A stretch of 11,065 nucleotides of DNA from an uncultured Acidobacteriota bacterium. Its GTDB lineage: Bacteria > Acidobacteriota > Blastocatellia > Pyrinomonadales > Pyrinomonadaceae. The stretch spans positions 1,027-12,091 of the forward strand of contig CADEEU010000053.1 in assembly GCA_902826385.1 (NCBI GenBank), in the 5' to 3' direction. Positions 1-6,744 of this stretch are shown piece by piece (the first letter of the stretch is position 1; each line of letters opens with the position of its first letter). The notes under the pieces were generated by a model. That model worked only from the letters and a program-made list of their open reading frames with translations. It searched no databases and was not told the origin of the DNA. The position numbers were made by a program, and so were the translations under genes.

Positions 1-1
1 T

Positions 2-718
2 AGCCGGCAGAAGGTACATGTTGAGGAGTTGCTCAGAGTGCCGCTGCCTCTCCCGAACGAGATGCCGGATCCTGCCGTTTCGCAGGGCATTGTCAACAAG
101 ATCGCCAATATCATTGGTAAGGTGACCTCTCAAGCTTCTAACTTCTTCGGAGATCGAGAAGGGATTATTGAGGAGGCGTCGGATGCGATTGACGCACTGC
201 TCTATGAGTACTTCGATGTTCAGCCCAATGAACGCACTCTGATTGAAGATACGCTTCGAATTTTCGCGCCCAGTATGAGGCCATCTAGAAATCGCCCGTC
301 AATACCAACTATCGAACCAAGTAAAGAGAGCGAGAGGGCAGATTACATTTCAAGGCTTTGCTCGACATTAAACACATGGTCATTGGGAAGCAACTATGAA
401 GTCAGGGGAGAAGCATTTGCCTCAACAAAATTAGGGATCGGTATCGTTGTTTTGCAAAAGGCCTCGAAGCAATCACCGGCCTCCGAATTTAGCGAGGATT
501 TCGGCGACCTGCTTGTTTCACTTAAGCGAATTAGCGAAGCTGTGTCACGAAAAGTTGGAGTTTTCGAGTTGATGCGCGGAGCCACTGTATTTGATGAGGA
601 TCGATGCTACATCGTCAAACCTCTCGCGCGTCGATACTGGACTGAAACTGCGGCCCTAAATAACGCTGACGAAATAGCCGGCTCAATTCTTACTTATTCG
701 GGAGTCGCGACTGCATGA
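2..718 (+). CDS. N6-adenine DNA methyltransferase, C-terminal part (5' end outside window)
   Basis: The frame is open from the left edge, so the gene starts outside the window. An internal TTG at 29 is unlikely to be the true start because coding-like sequence (VHVEELLRVPLPLPNE) continues upstream of it. This tail pattern resembles the C-terminal region of large N-6 DNA methylases: a short proline-rich VPLPLP segment, a helical stretch ending in an acidic IEDTLRIFAPS, and a terminal domain containing YIVKPLARRYWTETAALN followed by DEIAGSIL. Such enzymes transfer a methyl group from SAM to adenine in DNA. The catalytic motifs are not in this fragment. The stop overlaps the ATG of the next gene by 4 bases (ATGA), so the two are translationally coupled. 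The family assignment comes from recalled tail sequence, not a search. It could be a second copy of the gene that starts at 10448. Confidence 0.65.
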   Translation, partial: SRQKVHVEELLRVPLPLPNEMPDPAVSQGIVNKIANIIGKVTSQASNFFGDREGIIEEASDAIDALLYEYFDVQPNERTLIEDTLRIFAPSMRPSRNRPSIPTIEPSKESERADYISRLCSTLNTWSLGSNYEVRGEAFASTKLGIGIVVLQKASKQSPASEFSEDFGDLLVSLKRISEAVSRKVGVFELMRGATVFDEDRCYIVKPLARRYWTETAALNNADEIAGSILTYSGVATA

Positions 719-1365
719 CCCGTGTATTTGGATCGCCGAAGAAATGGGCCGATCTTATCGACCCTATGGTCCCCACCATCTTGTACCTAGTCCTTGACTG
801 TTGGACGCAAATGCCAGTGCCTGACGACACAGATCACGAAGATGATATAACTGTTCGGCTCTGTAAGATTCTGCGACAGAATCGAACCGCCCGCGACCTT
901 CCTTTTCAAATTGATCCGCAAATGGTTGAGTTGGAACCTGAAGAAGGAAACCAGACCGGTAGGATGGATATTACATTCCGTCCTTTAGTCGCGCGTGAGG
1001 ACATCTATTTCTGTCTTGAAGGCAAGCTGCTCAATGTTATTCAGAACGGACGGCGCCGGTCGCTTGCTTCGGAATACGTTAAACAGGGAATGGTGCGCTT
1101 CATCTCAGGAAAGTATTCGAAAGCGGTTCTTCACGGTGGTATGGCGGGCTATGTCCGTGACGGCGATACGAAACACGCCATCTCACGCGTCGCTGTGAAC
1201 ATTAAAAAACAGGCTGCCGCCCTTGGCATGGAGTCTGACGGCGGATTAGCGTCATCCTCCGTGATCGAAAACGATGATCGCGTCCGGGAAACAAATCATA
1301 AGCGGAAGACCCATAGATTTCTAATCCATCACCTTTTTCTTCCTGTTCCAATTCTGTCCGAATGA
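715..1365 (+). CDS. PD-(D/E)XK nuclease-like protein, putative restriction endonuclease
   Basis: The 216-residue product has a plausible PD-(D/E)XK core: an acidic residue in an N-terminal helix (E42, in HEDDITVRLCKIL), then D85 (GRMDITF), then E102-x-K104 in YFCLEGKLL, followed by a helix-rich segment (YVKQGMVRFISGKYS). This spacing is typical of Mg-dependent DNA endonucleases. The ATG overlaps the stop of the preceding methyltransferase gene, so the pair reads as a restriction-modification-like operon in which the nuclease would cut DNA that its partner has not methylated. The C-terminus after about residue 175 is low-complexity and may be poorly conserved. Nuclease activity and target are inference. 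A modification-dependent or housekeeping role cannot be excluded. Confidence 0.6.
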   Translation: MTRVFGSPKKWADLIDPMVPTILYLVLDCWTQMPVPDDTDHEDDITVRLCKILRQNRTARDLPFQIDPQMVELEPEEGNQTGRMDITFRPLVAREDIYFCLEGKLLNVIQNGRRRSLASEYVKQGMVRFISGKYSKAVLHGGMAGYVRDGDTKHAISRVAVNIKKQAAALGMESDGGLASSSVIENDDRVRETNHKRKTHRFLIHHLFLPVPILSE

Positions 1366-1442
1366 TTATTGTGAAGTTTTTGGAATTTCTCTACACATAG
1401 GTTAACGAGCTTTGTCTCATGGAGATGCCTTTGCTTTTGTGG

Positions 1443-2018
1443 TCAAGGGGTTATGACCTCCAGATGCTTGGCCAGCATTGACTCAAGCCCGAGTTCTTTT
1501 GCGGCCCTTGCGAGTTTAGCTTCAGTCGACTTTCTTTGAGCAAGGGATTCTCGTGCTGCTTTGATCGCGGTTCTTTCGCCTATTTTGGTGATGAATTTGA
1601 GTGCTTCAAGAACCGCCCTTTCTACAGTTACTATTCGATAGCCCTTTTCATCGATGATCTCTTTGTCGAGTCTGGTTTTCGTTCGAATGAGTTTATAGCC
1701 TTTTACTCTGGTTCTTTTTCCAGGAGGAACAACTACCCATATTTCACCCGGCACTTGCTCGGCAAGGTTGTAATGATAAAGCGCAGAAAGTCCGCCAATC
1801 GCCGAAGCCGGCCCAAACTTTGAGTACGCAACCTGAAATCCTACATCCCTATCCAGGTGAGCATTTGGATGAAGGTATATTCCGCGGCCGAGACGCACGA
1901 GATCCTTCGCGGCGACGAGTCGGGATATGTCTTGTTGACTGATGCCCATCGCTTTGCCCTGAGCCAGCGTAAAGACCCCGAGTTTTTTTATCTTTGGCTC
2001 CTGTTGTCTATCCATCAT
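1443..2018 (-). CDS. AbiEi-family antitoxin-like transcriptional regulator (no AbiEii partner seen)
   Basis: The product from ATG 2018 is 191 residues; a second ATG follows at 2015, and a TTG at 2051 would add 11 residues. The N-terminal ~50 residues form a winged helix (GVFTLAQGKAMGISQQDISRL, then LVRLGRGIYLHP), the hallmark of AbiEi_4-type antitoxin domains. The rest has the family's SAIGGLSALYHY, EIWVVVPPG and TVERAVLEALKF segments. AbiEi proteins are type IV antitoxins that bind DNA at inverted repeats and repress their own operon; the usual toxin, AbiEii, is a nucleotidyltransferase encoded just downstream. Here the downstream side is occupied by the convergent nuclease gene, so no toxin gene is present. 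The gene is divergent from DUF3854 with an inverted repeat in the shared gap, suggesting a stand-alone regulator of one or both. Confidence 0.75.
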   Translation of the reverse strand: MMDRQQEPKIKKLGVFTLAQGKAMGISQQDISRLVAAKDLVRLGRGIYLHPNAHLDRDVGFQVAYSKFGPASAIGGLSALYHYNLAEQVPGEIWVVVPPGKRTRVKGYKLIRTKTRLDKEIIDEKGYRIVTVERAVLEALKFITKIGERTAIKAARESLAQRKSTEAKLARAAKELGLESMLAKHLEVITP

Positions 2019-2035
2019 TCCGAGAATGCGGTGAA

Positions 2036-2064
2036 AAGTGACATTTGTCAATAGAAACTGTCAC
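2036..2064. promoter_or_regulatory. Inverted repeat in the divergent AbiEi/DUF3854 gap, candidate operator
   Basis: The 12-base sequence TGACATTTGTCA (2039-2050) is a perfect inverted repeat, TGACA-tt-TGTCA. A further TGTCAC at 2059-2064 is the complement of the GTGACA at 2038-2043. The cluster lies about 20 bases upstream of the AbiEi ATG at 2018 and about 70 bases upstream of the DUF3854 ATG at 2135. AbiEi antitoxins bind inverted repeats in their own promoters, so this is the obvious candidate site. No convincing -10/-35 pair was recognised. Binding is inference. Confidence 0.4.
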
Positions 2065-2134
2065 ATTACACCAATCGATATTATTTCTTCAGAAGGTTAA
2101 AAAAGCGGCGGGCAAGGAGCAGGAAAAGAAAGAT

Positions 2135-3262
2135 ATGATTATCGGATACCGTCGAGTATCAAGAAAGAGTCCATGCCGAATTTGCGGCAAGCCGGATTGG
2201 TGCAGTACTACCGTAGATCATGATATTTCCTTCTGCGCACGTTCTACGACAAATGCCGACAGGCTTAGCTGCGATGGGTGGGGAATCTACTATAACAATA
2301 TAAAAAGACTATTCGATCCGAGCAGTACCTTCTCCGCAAAAATTCAATCGTACTCAATACAAACTCCGATAGCCCCGATCGAACATAGACATAGGATCTA
2401 TAAGAAACTCATCCAGCTTTCGCCGCTGTCTAAGTGCAATGAGTTAGTTTCTAAAAGCGAATGGATAAGAGGCGCGCAAATTTGCGAGTTGGACAATCAT
2501 GGCAAATTCCCTAAAACAGTTATCGAACGACATCGGCTCGTGGAATCGATCATCGAATCATCTATAAGAGACGACGGCGTTTTCCCTACATTCGAAGGTG
2601 TTCCCGGATTCTGGCGAGGATCTAATGGAAGCCACCGACTAGGCAGTGATTTTGACTTTGTTGAGGATCTGATTCTGATACCGTTCAATGACCCAAACGG
2701 CTTAATACAAGCCTGCCAGATCAGATGCGTGAGCGATACGTTAATCTGGTCAGGAAGGTATCTATGGCTATCGTCAATTCGGCAGACCGACGGATGTAGC
2801 CCCGGAACTCCGCTTCATCATGAAGGTGCTTTGCGATTTAAAGGGAGGTCCATCGGGACTGTGCTGGTTACTGAAGGTGCCCTGAAAGCCGCTACGGTTC
2901 AGACTTTTCTGCCGGATCGATATGTCGTCGGAAACAGCGGTGTAGCAACCTCTCCCCGAGAGATCATCAAGACTGCTCGAAAGAAGAACTTGGAGATAGC
3001 GTTCGACGCCGACTGCTTTACTAATCCGCATGTCGCGAGGTCTCTAGCGTCACTCATCGCTTTACGAACGCGAGAGCAGGAGTTCTTATCATACGACCAC
3101 CCAACAAGAATTATTACGTGGGACAAACGGTTCAAGGGGATCGACGATGCACTGATCGCTGGAGTGACTCTCAAATATCTAGATGTCTCGGAGTGGTTGA
3201 AGTCGCTGACGCCCGACTGCTTTGAAATGGCAAGGCATCAACTCGCAGGAACCTCTCTATAA
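2135..3262 (+). CDS. DUF3854 protein: zinc finger plus TOPRIM-like (primase-type) domain
   Basis: I chose ATG 2135 because AGGAAAAG sits just upstream and the family usually begins shortly before its zinc finger. A TTG at 2045 would add 30 residues but would overlap the putative operator. An N-terminal zinc-binding motif, CRICGKPDWC, with later Cys residues (FCAR) resembles primase zinc fingers. The middle part has the features of DUF3854 (VPGFWRG, LILIPFND, then VLVTEGALKAA). The C-terminal part has a TOPRIM-like acidic strand (EIAFDADCFTNPHVA) and the closing KGIDDALIAG. DUF3854 proteins are found mainly on plasmids and integrative elements and are thought to be primase-like. A methyltransferase start follows 25 bases after the stop, and the same order recurs at 10277-11065, indicating an operon. 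The exact reaction is unknown. Confidence 0.72.
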   Translation: MIIGYRRVSRKSPCRICGKPDWCSTTVDHDISFCARSTTNADRLSCDGWGIYYNNIKRLFDPSSTFSAKIQSYSIQTPIAPIEHRHRIYKKLIQLSPLSKCNELVSKSEWIRGAQICELDNHGKFPKTVIERHRLVESIIESSIRDDGVFPTFEGVPGFWRGSNGSHRLGSDFDFVEDLILIPFNDPNGLIQACQIRCVSDTLIWSGRYLWLSSIRQTDGCSPGTPLHHEGALRFKGRSIGTVLVTEGALKAATVQTFLPDRYVVGNSGVATSPREIIKTARKKNLEIAFDADCFTNPHVARSLASLIALRTREQEFLSYDHPTRIITWDKRFKGIDDALIAGVTLKYLDVSEWLKSLTPDCFEMARHQLAGTSL

Positions 3263-3422
3263 AAATGGGCGGCTGGCAGTTCGCGTCATGTGCGAGCCAA
3301 CTGTTTCTAAAGACCTACTTACAGGCCTCATTGAGCGAGTCGCCAAAATCGCAGACGGCGTGCCGCCGATCTAGAATAAGGAACTCATCGAACTTTGCAA
3401 GGAGCATGGATTTGACTCTACT
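3143..3422 (+). repeat. Direct repeat, copy 1 (DUF3854 3' end plus methyltransferase 5' end)
   Basis: This segment matches 10305-10582 in the same orientation. By eye, identity is about 88% over the last ~200 bases, with a 2-base gap near the left end. It spans the last ~39 codons of DUF3854, the 25-base spacer and the first ~45 codons of the methyltransferase. Similarity stops abruptly after TCTACT at 3422. The two copies flank the Rhs island. Confidence 0.85.
3288..3422 (+). pseudogene. Remnant of the N6-methyltransferase gene 5' end
   Basis: ATG 3288 opens a frame reading MCEPTVSKDLLTGLIERVAK, clearly homologous to the start of the intact gene at 10448 (MCEPTVSKDTLKSLIERVAK). At 3372-3374 the intact copy's TCG (Ser) is TAG here, a nonsense change. 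In the same frame the similarity continues after it (NKELIELCKEHGFDST) and then ends near 3422. The rest of the gene is missing, replaced by the end of the oppositely oriented Rhs/immunity cluster. The remnant is both nonsense-mutated and truncated, with no catalytic motif left. Confidence 0.85.
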
Positions 3423-3447
3423 CGCCATCGGTCTCGAAGCTGACCAA

Positions 3448-3714
3448 CTAGTTCGACCAGAAGTGCTTCAGCAACCGCCACCCGATCGCGAAGATTGCTG
3501 AGTAAAGAGCCGCGGGCAGACAAAATAAACCGAAAGCTGCTATAAAATTGCCAGCGTCGTGTTTGGGAAGCGTAACTATTGAGTCCAAAATGAAAAACGG
3601 AATGCCGTACACGATATAGACAATCCCGTCCCCGAGTCCAGTTGACAGGGCTATCAAGAGAAACAGGGCTTGAACGGCAAGTGCATATAGAAAAACCTTC
3701 AGTAGGTCTCTCAT
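3448..3714 (-). CDS. Small membrane protein, candidate immunity protein
   Basis: The 88-residue product is strongly hydrophobic, with three likely transmembrane helices (about residues 7-25, 29-48 and 57-80), a basic N-terminus (MRDLLK) and a basic C-terminus (WRLLKHF). I recognise no family. The ATG at 3714 lies 2 bases after the stop of the 56-codon gene on the same strand, and the cluster continues directly from the Rhs toxin gene, so all three are probably cotranscribed. Short genes directly after an Rhs toxin tip are commonly immunity genes; a membrane protein would suit a toxin that attacks membranes. That role is inference. No clear ribosome binding site is seen, so translation may be coupled to the gene before. 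The gene ends about 25 bases from the edge of the direct repeat. Confidence 0.55.
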   Translation of the reverse strand: MRDLLKVFLYALAVQALFLLIALSTGLGDGIVYIVYGIPFFILDSIVTLPKHDAGNFIAAFGLFCLPAALYSAIFAIGWRLLKHFWSN

Positions 3715-3716
3715 AA

Positions 3717-3887
3717 TTATCTTGGCGGTACTCCGAGTATTTGCCGCTTAACGTCGAGCTGAGGAAGACTCGCCGTAGAATTGATTTTATCGACGCCAGG
3801 AATTCCCGTATCCCCCTCGATGTCCGAGAGATTCGGATACTCAGTGGTTACCTCAGCAAATCTCCTTATTATATCGAACCAGGACAT
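3717..3887 (-). CDS. 56-residue small protein between the Rhs toxin tip and the membrane protein
   Basis: A short frame starts at ATG 3887 (MSWFDIIRRFAEVTTEYPNL...) and ends with TAA at 3717-3719, 56 codons. It starts 3 bases after the restored Rhs stop (TAG, 3891-3893), with AGGAAT about 8 bases upstream of its ATG, and ends 2 bases before the ATG of the membrane protein. Perfect packing between two genes on the same strand is the main support. The product is soluble, with an acidic centre (SDIEGDTGIPGVDK) and a basic tail. I recognise no family. It may be an immunity protein or part of a two-gene immunity unit. It could also be a chance frame, but the spacing argues against that. Confidence 0.5.
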   Translation of the reverse strand: MSWFDIIRRFAEVTTEYPNLSDIEGDTGIPGVDKINSTASLPQLDVKRQILGVPPR

Positions 3888-3890
3888 GTT

Positions 3891-4374
3891 CTATTCCTGA
3901 CCCTCGCACCCACAGTCTGAGGCAGAGAATTTCTTCATCTCTGTCCAAGTCGCATGAGCCATACGAAGAACTTTGGGGACATCAGATGATGTCTTGTCGT
4001 AGGTATGCGTTCCAAAATCGAAGATCGAGCCATATCGATAACCGAACGGGCCGTGTCCCTCTGCCGAGTCGCCCCCCCCCGTGGCTATACGTATCTTGGA
4101 AGTAATGTAGGTACCGTTCGAAGAGCAAATTGTTTTTCGAGGGCTTGGTGGCTGCATGCCAAAGTAAGGTCGACCCCTTTCCGGGGACGGCTCCCGCATG
4201 GAGGGCATGATAAGTCGTGTTCTGACCTACACGATCTCTTCCCGGCAAACTGTATTCCAGTTCGTCAGTTATTTGGTCACCAAGTGCTATTTGCCGAGCC
4301 TCTGACGCATCGAAACAGCCAACACGTTCTGCGAGAAAGTAGGTAAGGTAGTAGTGCACATCGATCTCGTACAT
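3891..4374 (-). other. Rhs C-terminal toxin domain, DUF6765 / zinc-PLC-like, restored by removing one G
   Basis: After the Rhs core (ending NKLDQLG) the protein changes to a ~160-residue domain starting at MYEIDVHYYLTYFLAE. Visible potential metal ligands, numbering M as 1, are D5 and H7 (DVHYY), H56 and H59 (YHALH), and H90, D94, H98 (LHYFQDTYSH, an H-x3-D-x3-H pattern). In the given sequence, nine G after H98 push the frame into junk that stops at 3982. With eight G it reads HGGGDSAEGHGPFGYRYG, then YDKTSSDVPKVLRMAHATW, ending at TAG 3891. That continuation resembles the DUF6765 group, which is related to zinc-dependent phospholipase C-like proteins, and it runs exactly to the next gene. 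The assignment is from memory of motifs. The activity (phospholipase or other hydrolase) is inference. Confidence 0.6.
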
Positions 4375-6744
4375 TCCCAACTGATCAAGCTTGTTAGCCG
4401 GAGCGTTACTGACGAACCCGTATAGGTTTACGCCGCCGGTTTCTTCAACAGGATCGCGACTGATCCAGCGGCCGGTCTGCGAGTTGTAGAAACGATGACC
4501 GTAGTAGATAAGACTCGTCTCCGAATCGGTGTACTTCGTGCTGAAGCGGAACGGACTGACCGATGAGGAGTTGCCATTCTCCTGCAGCGTGTTGCCGAAC
4601 GGATCGTAATCGTAAGCTGCCACAACAGTGCCATCCGCAGCTTTCACTAAGGTCCCGACATTTCCATTGCCGTCGTACCCGACCTGATGCACGCCTGTTG
4701 CGTCGGAGATCAGAAGCAATCCGCCGACACCTCCAGCACCTTGCAATGTACCGCTGAGATCTTCGCCCCAGACATAGTTTTTTACGAGAGCATTTGAATC
4801 ATCGAGCTCAGCGATCAAATTCCAGCCGTCATAGACAAACTTTGTAATTGATTGCAGGTCGTACGCCGCTGTTCCGCTGTTCCAAACGTAAGAGTTCTTC
4901 TGTATCCGCCGCCCCAGGTAATCGTATACAAACTCGAGCTTCTTCTTTGCAGCCGCCGGAACGCTTGGCAATGCGGTCATGCTCGTCAGGCGATTTTCAG
5001 CATCCCAGGTGTATTGCCAACGACCGTCGGTCAAAAGGTTACCGTCCAAATCGTAGCCAAAAGCCTCCGACGCTGAAGGAAGGAAAACGCTGCCGTCCTT
5101 TTGCTCGACCGCATCCTCACCGTTCGGCCCGGCGTTTTGCTTCACCCCGATGACGCTGACCGGCGAGGAAATCGGTGCCGTCGAATTATCAAATGCGATT
5201 GTAGTTTGGAAGTAGTCACCCTTGCGATAAGTTGCCTGGTCGTTGACGGTCACCGTCGCGCTCGCGTCTGACGTTCCGATCACGTCAACCGCGCCGGGCA
5301 CGCTTCGCTGGCCGTACTGGTTCAACGCGTTGGTCGCGTAACCGGACGCTCGCAGATTCCCGCCCGCAGCATCACCACCGCTCTTCGCGTTATCTCGGTT
5401 TCCGATATTGTCGTAGCCAAACTCAAACTGCTGTCCGGCGACAGGGGAATTATCGCTCCAGAATTTCTTGCCGCCTTCGAGCTCGCCGCGATCATTATAG
5501 TTGTAGCTCCAGTACGAATTATCTTCGCGCGTGACGCGTGTGCGTTGATTTAGGTTGTTATACGTATAGGCGTAGATGATCGGACCTCCGCTGGCGGGCG
5601 TGTTCGTCACGGACTGAATACGGCCAAGTGCATCGTACGACCGTGCAACGCTCGTCCCGCCCGTGTATGAGGTGCCGTTCAGGAGCCCGTTCGTTGCATG
5701 GTATGAGTAAGTCGCAGTCTGCATACCGCTGGTCACTGTTTCGAGGCGTGAACTTGTATCATACGTGTAGCCCTGATTTACCAGCGAGGTCGCTCCGGCA
5801 AGTGCCTGCAGACCTCCACGCCGCAAAAAGCCGTCATATCCTATAGAAACGCTTATTCCACCAAGAATTCCACCCACGATCGAATCGCCGGCGAGTTCGT
5901 CCTTAGCGTTGTACACCACTGTGTGAGCACCGGCCGCGTCGGTCACCGATGAGGTTCGACCCCTGCGGTCGTAACCCATGGCCACATCCGGCGTCGCATC
6001 CGAGTAATCGATCAATGTTACTTCTCCAGTGTTCGGGTCGTAAGCGTAAATACATTCGACTGGACTGCCAGCGTTTGAACGTGCCCACGCTCGCTTGAGC
6101 AAACGATTTCCGGCATCGTATGCAAAGACCGTCTGGCGCCCAAGCGCATCTTCCTTCCTGTTCAGCAATCCGCTCGATTCATGATAGATCCATTTTGTAA
6201 CATCGACCGTGCCCGCCGACGCACTGGGGAAATTGGCAAGCTGCCAGCCCTTGCCGCTGCGGTAAGTGTGCAGTTCGGTCTTCTGCCCATAGGAATCGTA
6301 GACGTATTCCATCGGATACGTTGCGTCGCCCCAGGTTCGAAGCATTTCGCCCCGAAGGCTGTACTCGAAATAGACTTGTTTGGCGGCGGAGTCGGTCCGG
6401 GATCTCAAGCGGCCCGCGTTGCGGTGGGTCGCAGGGTAGTACGTGAAACTCGAGCTAATATTGCCATGCGTTTGCGACGTTACACGTCCAGTGACGGCAT
6501 CGTAAGCGATCGTGACCGTTCCACTCTTCGGAGAGATGATCGTGTTCTGCCGCCCGAGCGAATCGTAGGAATAGGTCGTCGCGGATTCAGGGGTATTTGG
6601 TGTTCCGGACTGAATGAGTCCGTTTACAAATATCGCAACCGAGTCGGTGGCGGAATCCGGAGTGTTTGTCGTTTGGGTCCGCCTCTTGGTAAAGCGGTCG
6701 ATCGACTGGGGTCGTGCTGGTCGCCTGTCCCGCTTCGTCGACAT
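3982..6744 (-). CDS. Rhs protein, C-terminal fragment: YD repeats, RHS core and frameshifted toxin tip
   Basis: The 920-codon frame continues the upstream Rhs fragment in another frame. The first ~17 residues (from ATG 6744) are probably not real; homology begins about IDRFTKRRTQTT. The body has many YD-type repeats (YSYDSLGRQ, YDRRGRTSS, YDALGRIQS, FGYDNIGNRD) followed by the RHS-associated core: YDYDPFGNTLQENG, LIYYGHRFYNSQTGRWISRDP and NLYGFVSNAPANKLDQLG. Rhs proteins form a hollow shell that encloses a C-terminal toxin, released near the core end. The toxin starts about residue 791. At residues 888-890 a run of nine G shifts the frame, so the last ~30 residues are wrong and the natural end is at 3891. 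Independent translation of this fragment is doubtful. It is most likely part of one broken ~1,900-residue gene, or of an intact gene with sequencing errors. Confidence 0.8.
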   Translation of the reverse strand: MSTKRDRRPARPQSIDRFTKRRTQTTNTPDSATDSVAIFVNGLIQSGTPNTPESATTYSYDSLGRQNTIISPKSGTVTIAYDAVTGRVTSQTHGNISSSFTYYPATHRNAGRLRSRTDSAAKQVYFEYSLRGEMLRTWGDATYPMEYVYDSYGQKTELHTYRSGKGWQLANFPSASAGTVDVTKWIYHESSGLLNRKEDALGRQTVFAYDAGNRLLKRAWARSNAGSPVECIYAYDPNTGEVTLIDYSDATPDVAMGYDRRGRTSSVTDAAGAHTVVYNAKDELAGDSIVGGILGGISVSIGYDGFLRRGGLQALAGATSLVNQGYTYDTSSRLETVTSGMQTATYSYHATNGLLNGTSYTGGTSVARSYDALGRIQSVTNTPASGGPIIYAYTYNNLNQRTRVTREDNSYWSYNYNDRGELEGGKKFWSDNSPVAGQQFEFGYDNIGNRDNAKSGGDAAGGNLRASGYATNALNQYGQRSVPGAVDVIGTSDASATVTVNDQATYRKGDYFQTTIAFDNSTAPISSPVSVIGVKQNAGPNGEDAVEQKDGSVFLPSASEAFGYDLDGNLLTDGRWQYTWDAENRLTSMTALPSVPAAAKKKLEFVYDYLGRRIQKNSYVWNSGTAAYDLQSITKFVYDGWNLIAELDDSNALVKNYVWGEDLSGTLQGAGGVGGLLLISDATGVHQVGYDGNGNVGTLVKAADGTVVAAYDYDPFGNTLQENGNSSSVSPFRFSTKYTDSETSLIYYGHRFYNSQTGRWISRDPVEETGGVNLYGFVSNAPANKLDQLGMYEIDVHYYLTYFLAERVGCFDASEARQIALGDQITDELEYSLPGRDRVGQNTTYHALHAGAVPGKGSTLLWHAATKPSKNNLLFERYLHYFQDTYSHGGGRLGRGTRPVRLSIWLDLRFWNAYLRQDII
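4072..4080 (-). repeat. Homopolymer of nine G (coding strand) in the toxin domain, frameshift site
   Basis: The plus strand has nine C between G and G; the Rhs coding strand reads CAC, nine G, then CGACTC. Nine G gives a short out-of-frame end. Eight G restores the domain to its natural stop. Runs this long are prone to slippage, so the site may be phase-variable, a fixed mutation, or a base-calling error. Confidence 0.8.

Noticed and set aside
1366..1442. Possible terminator between the convergent nuclease and AbiEi genes
   Set aside because: No stable stem followed by a T-run could be found.
1536..2054. Plus-strand frames over the AbiEi gene
   Set aside because: They are antisense to a well-supported winged-helix protein.
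3265..3501. 78-codon plus-strand open frame across the copy 1 repeat
   Set aside because: It uses a different frame from the methyltransferase remnant, which is the frame conserved between the two repeat copies.
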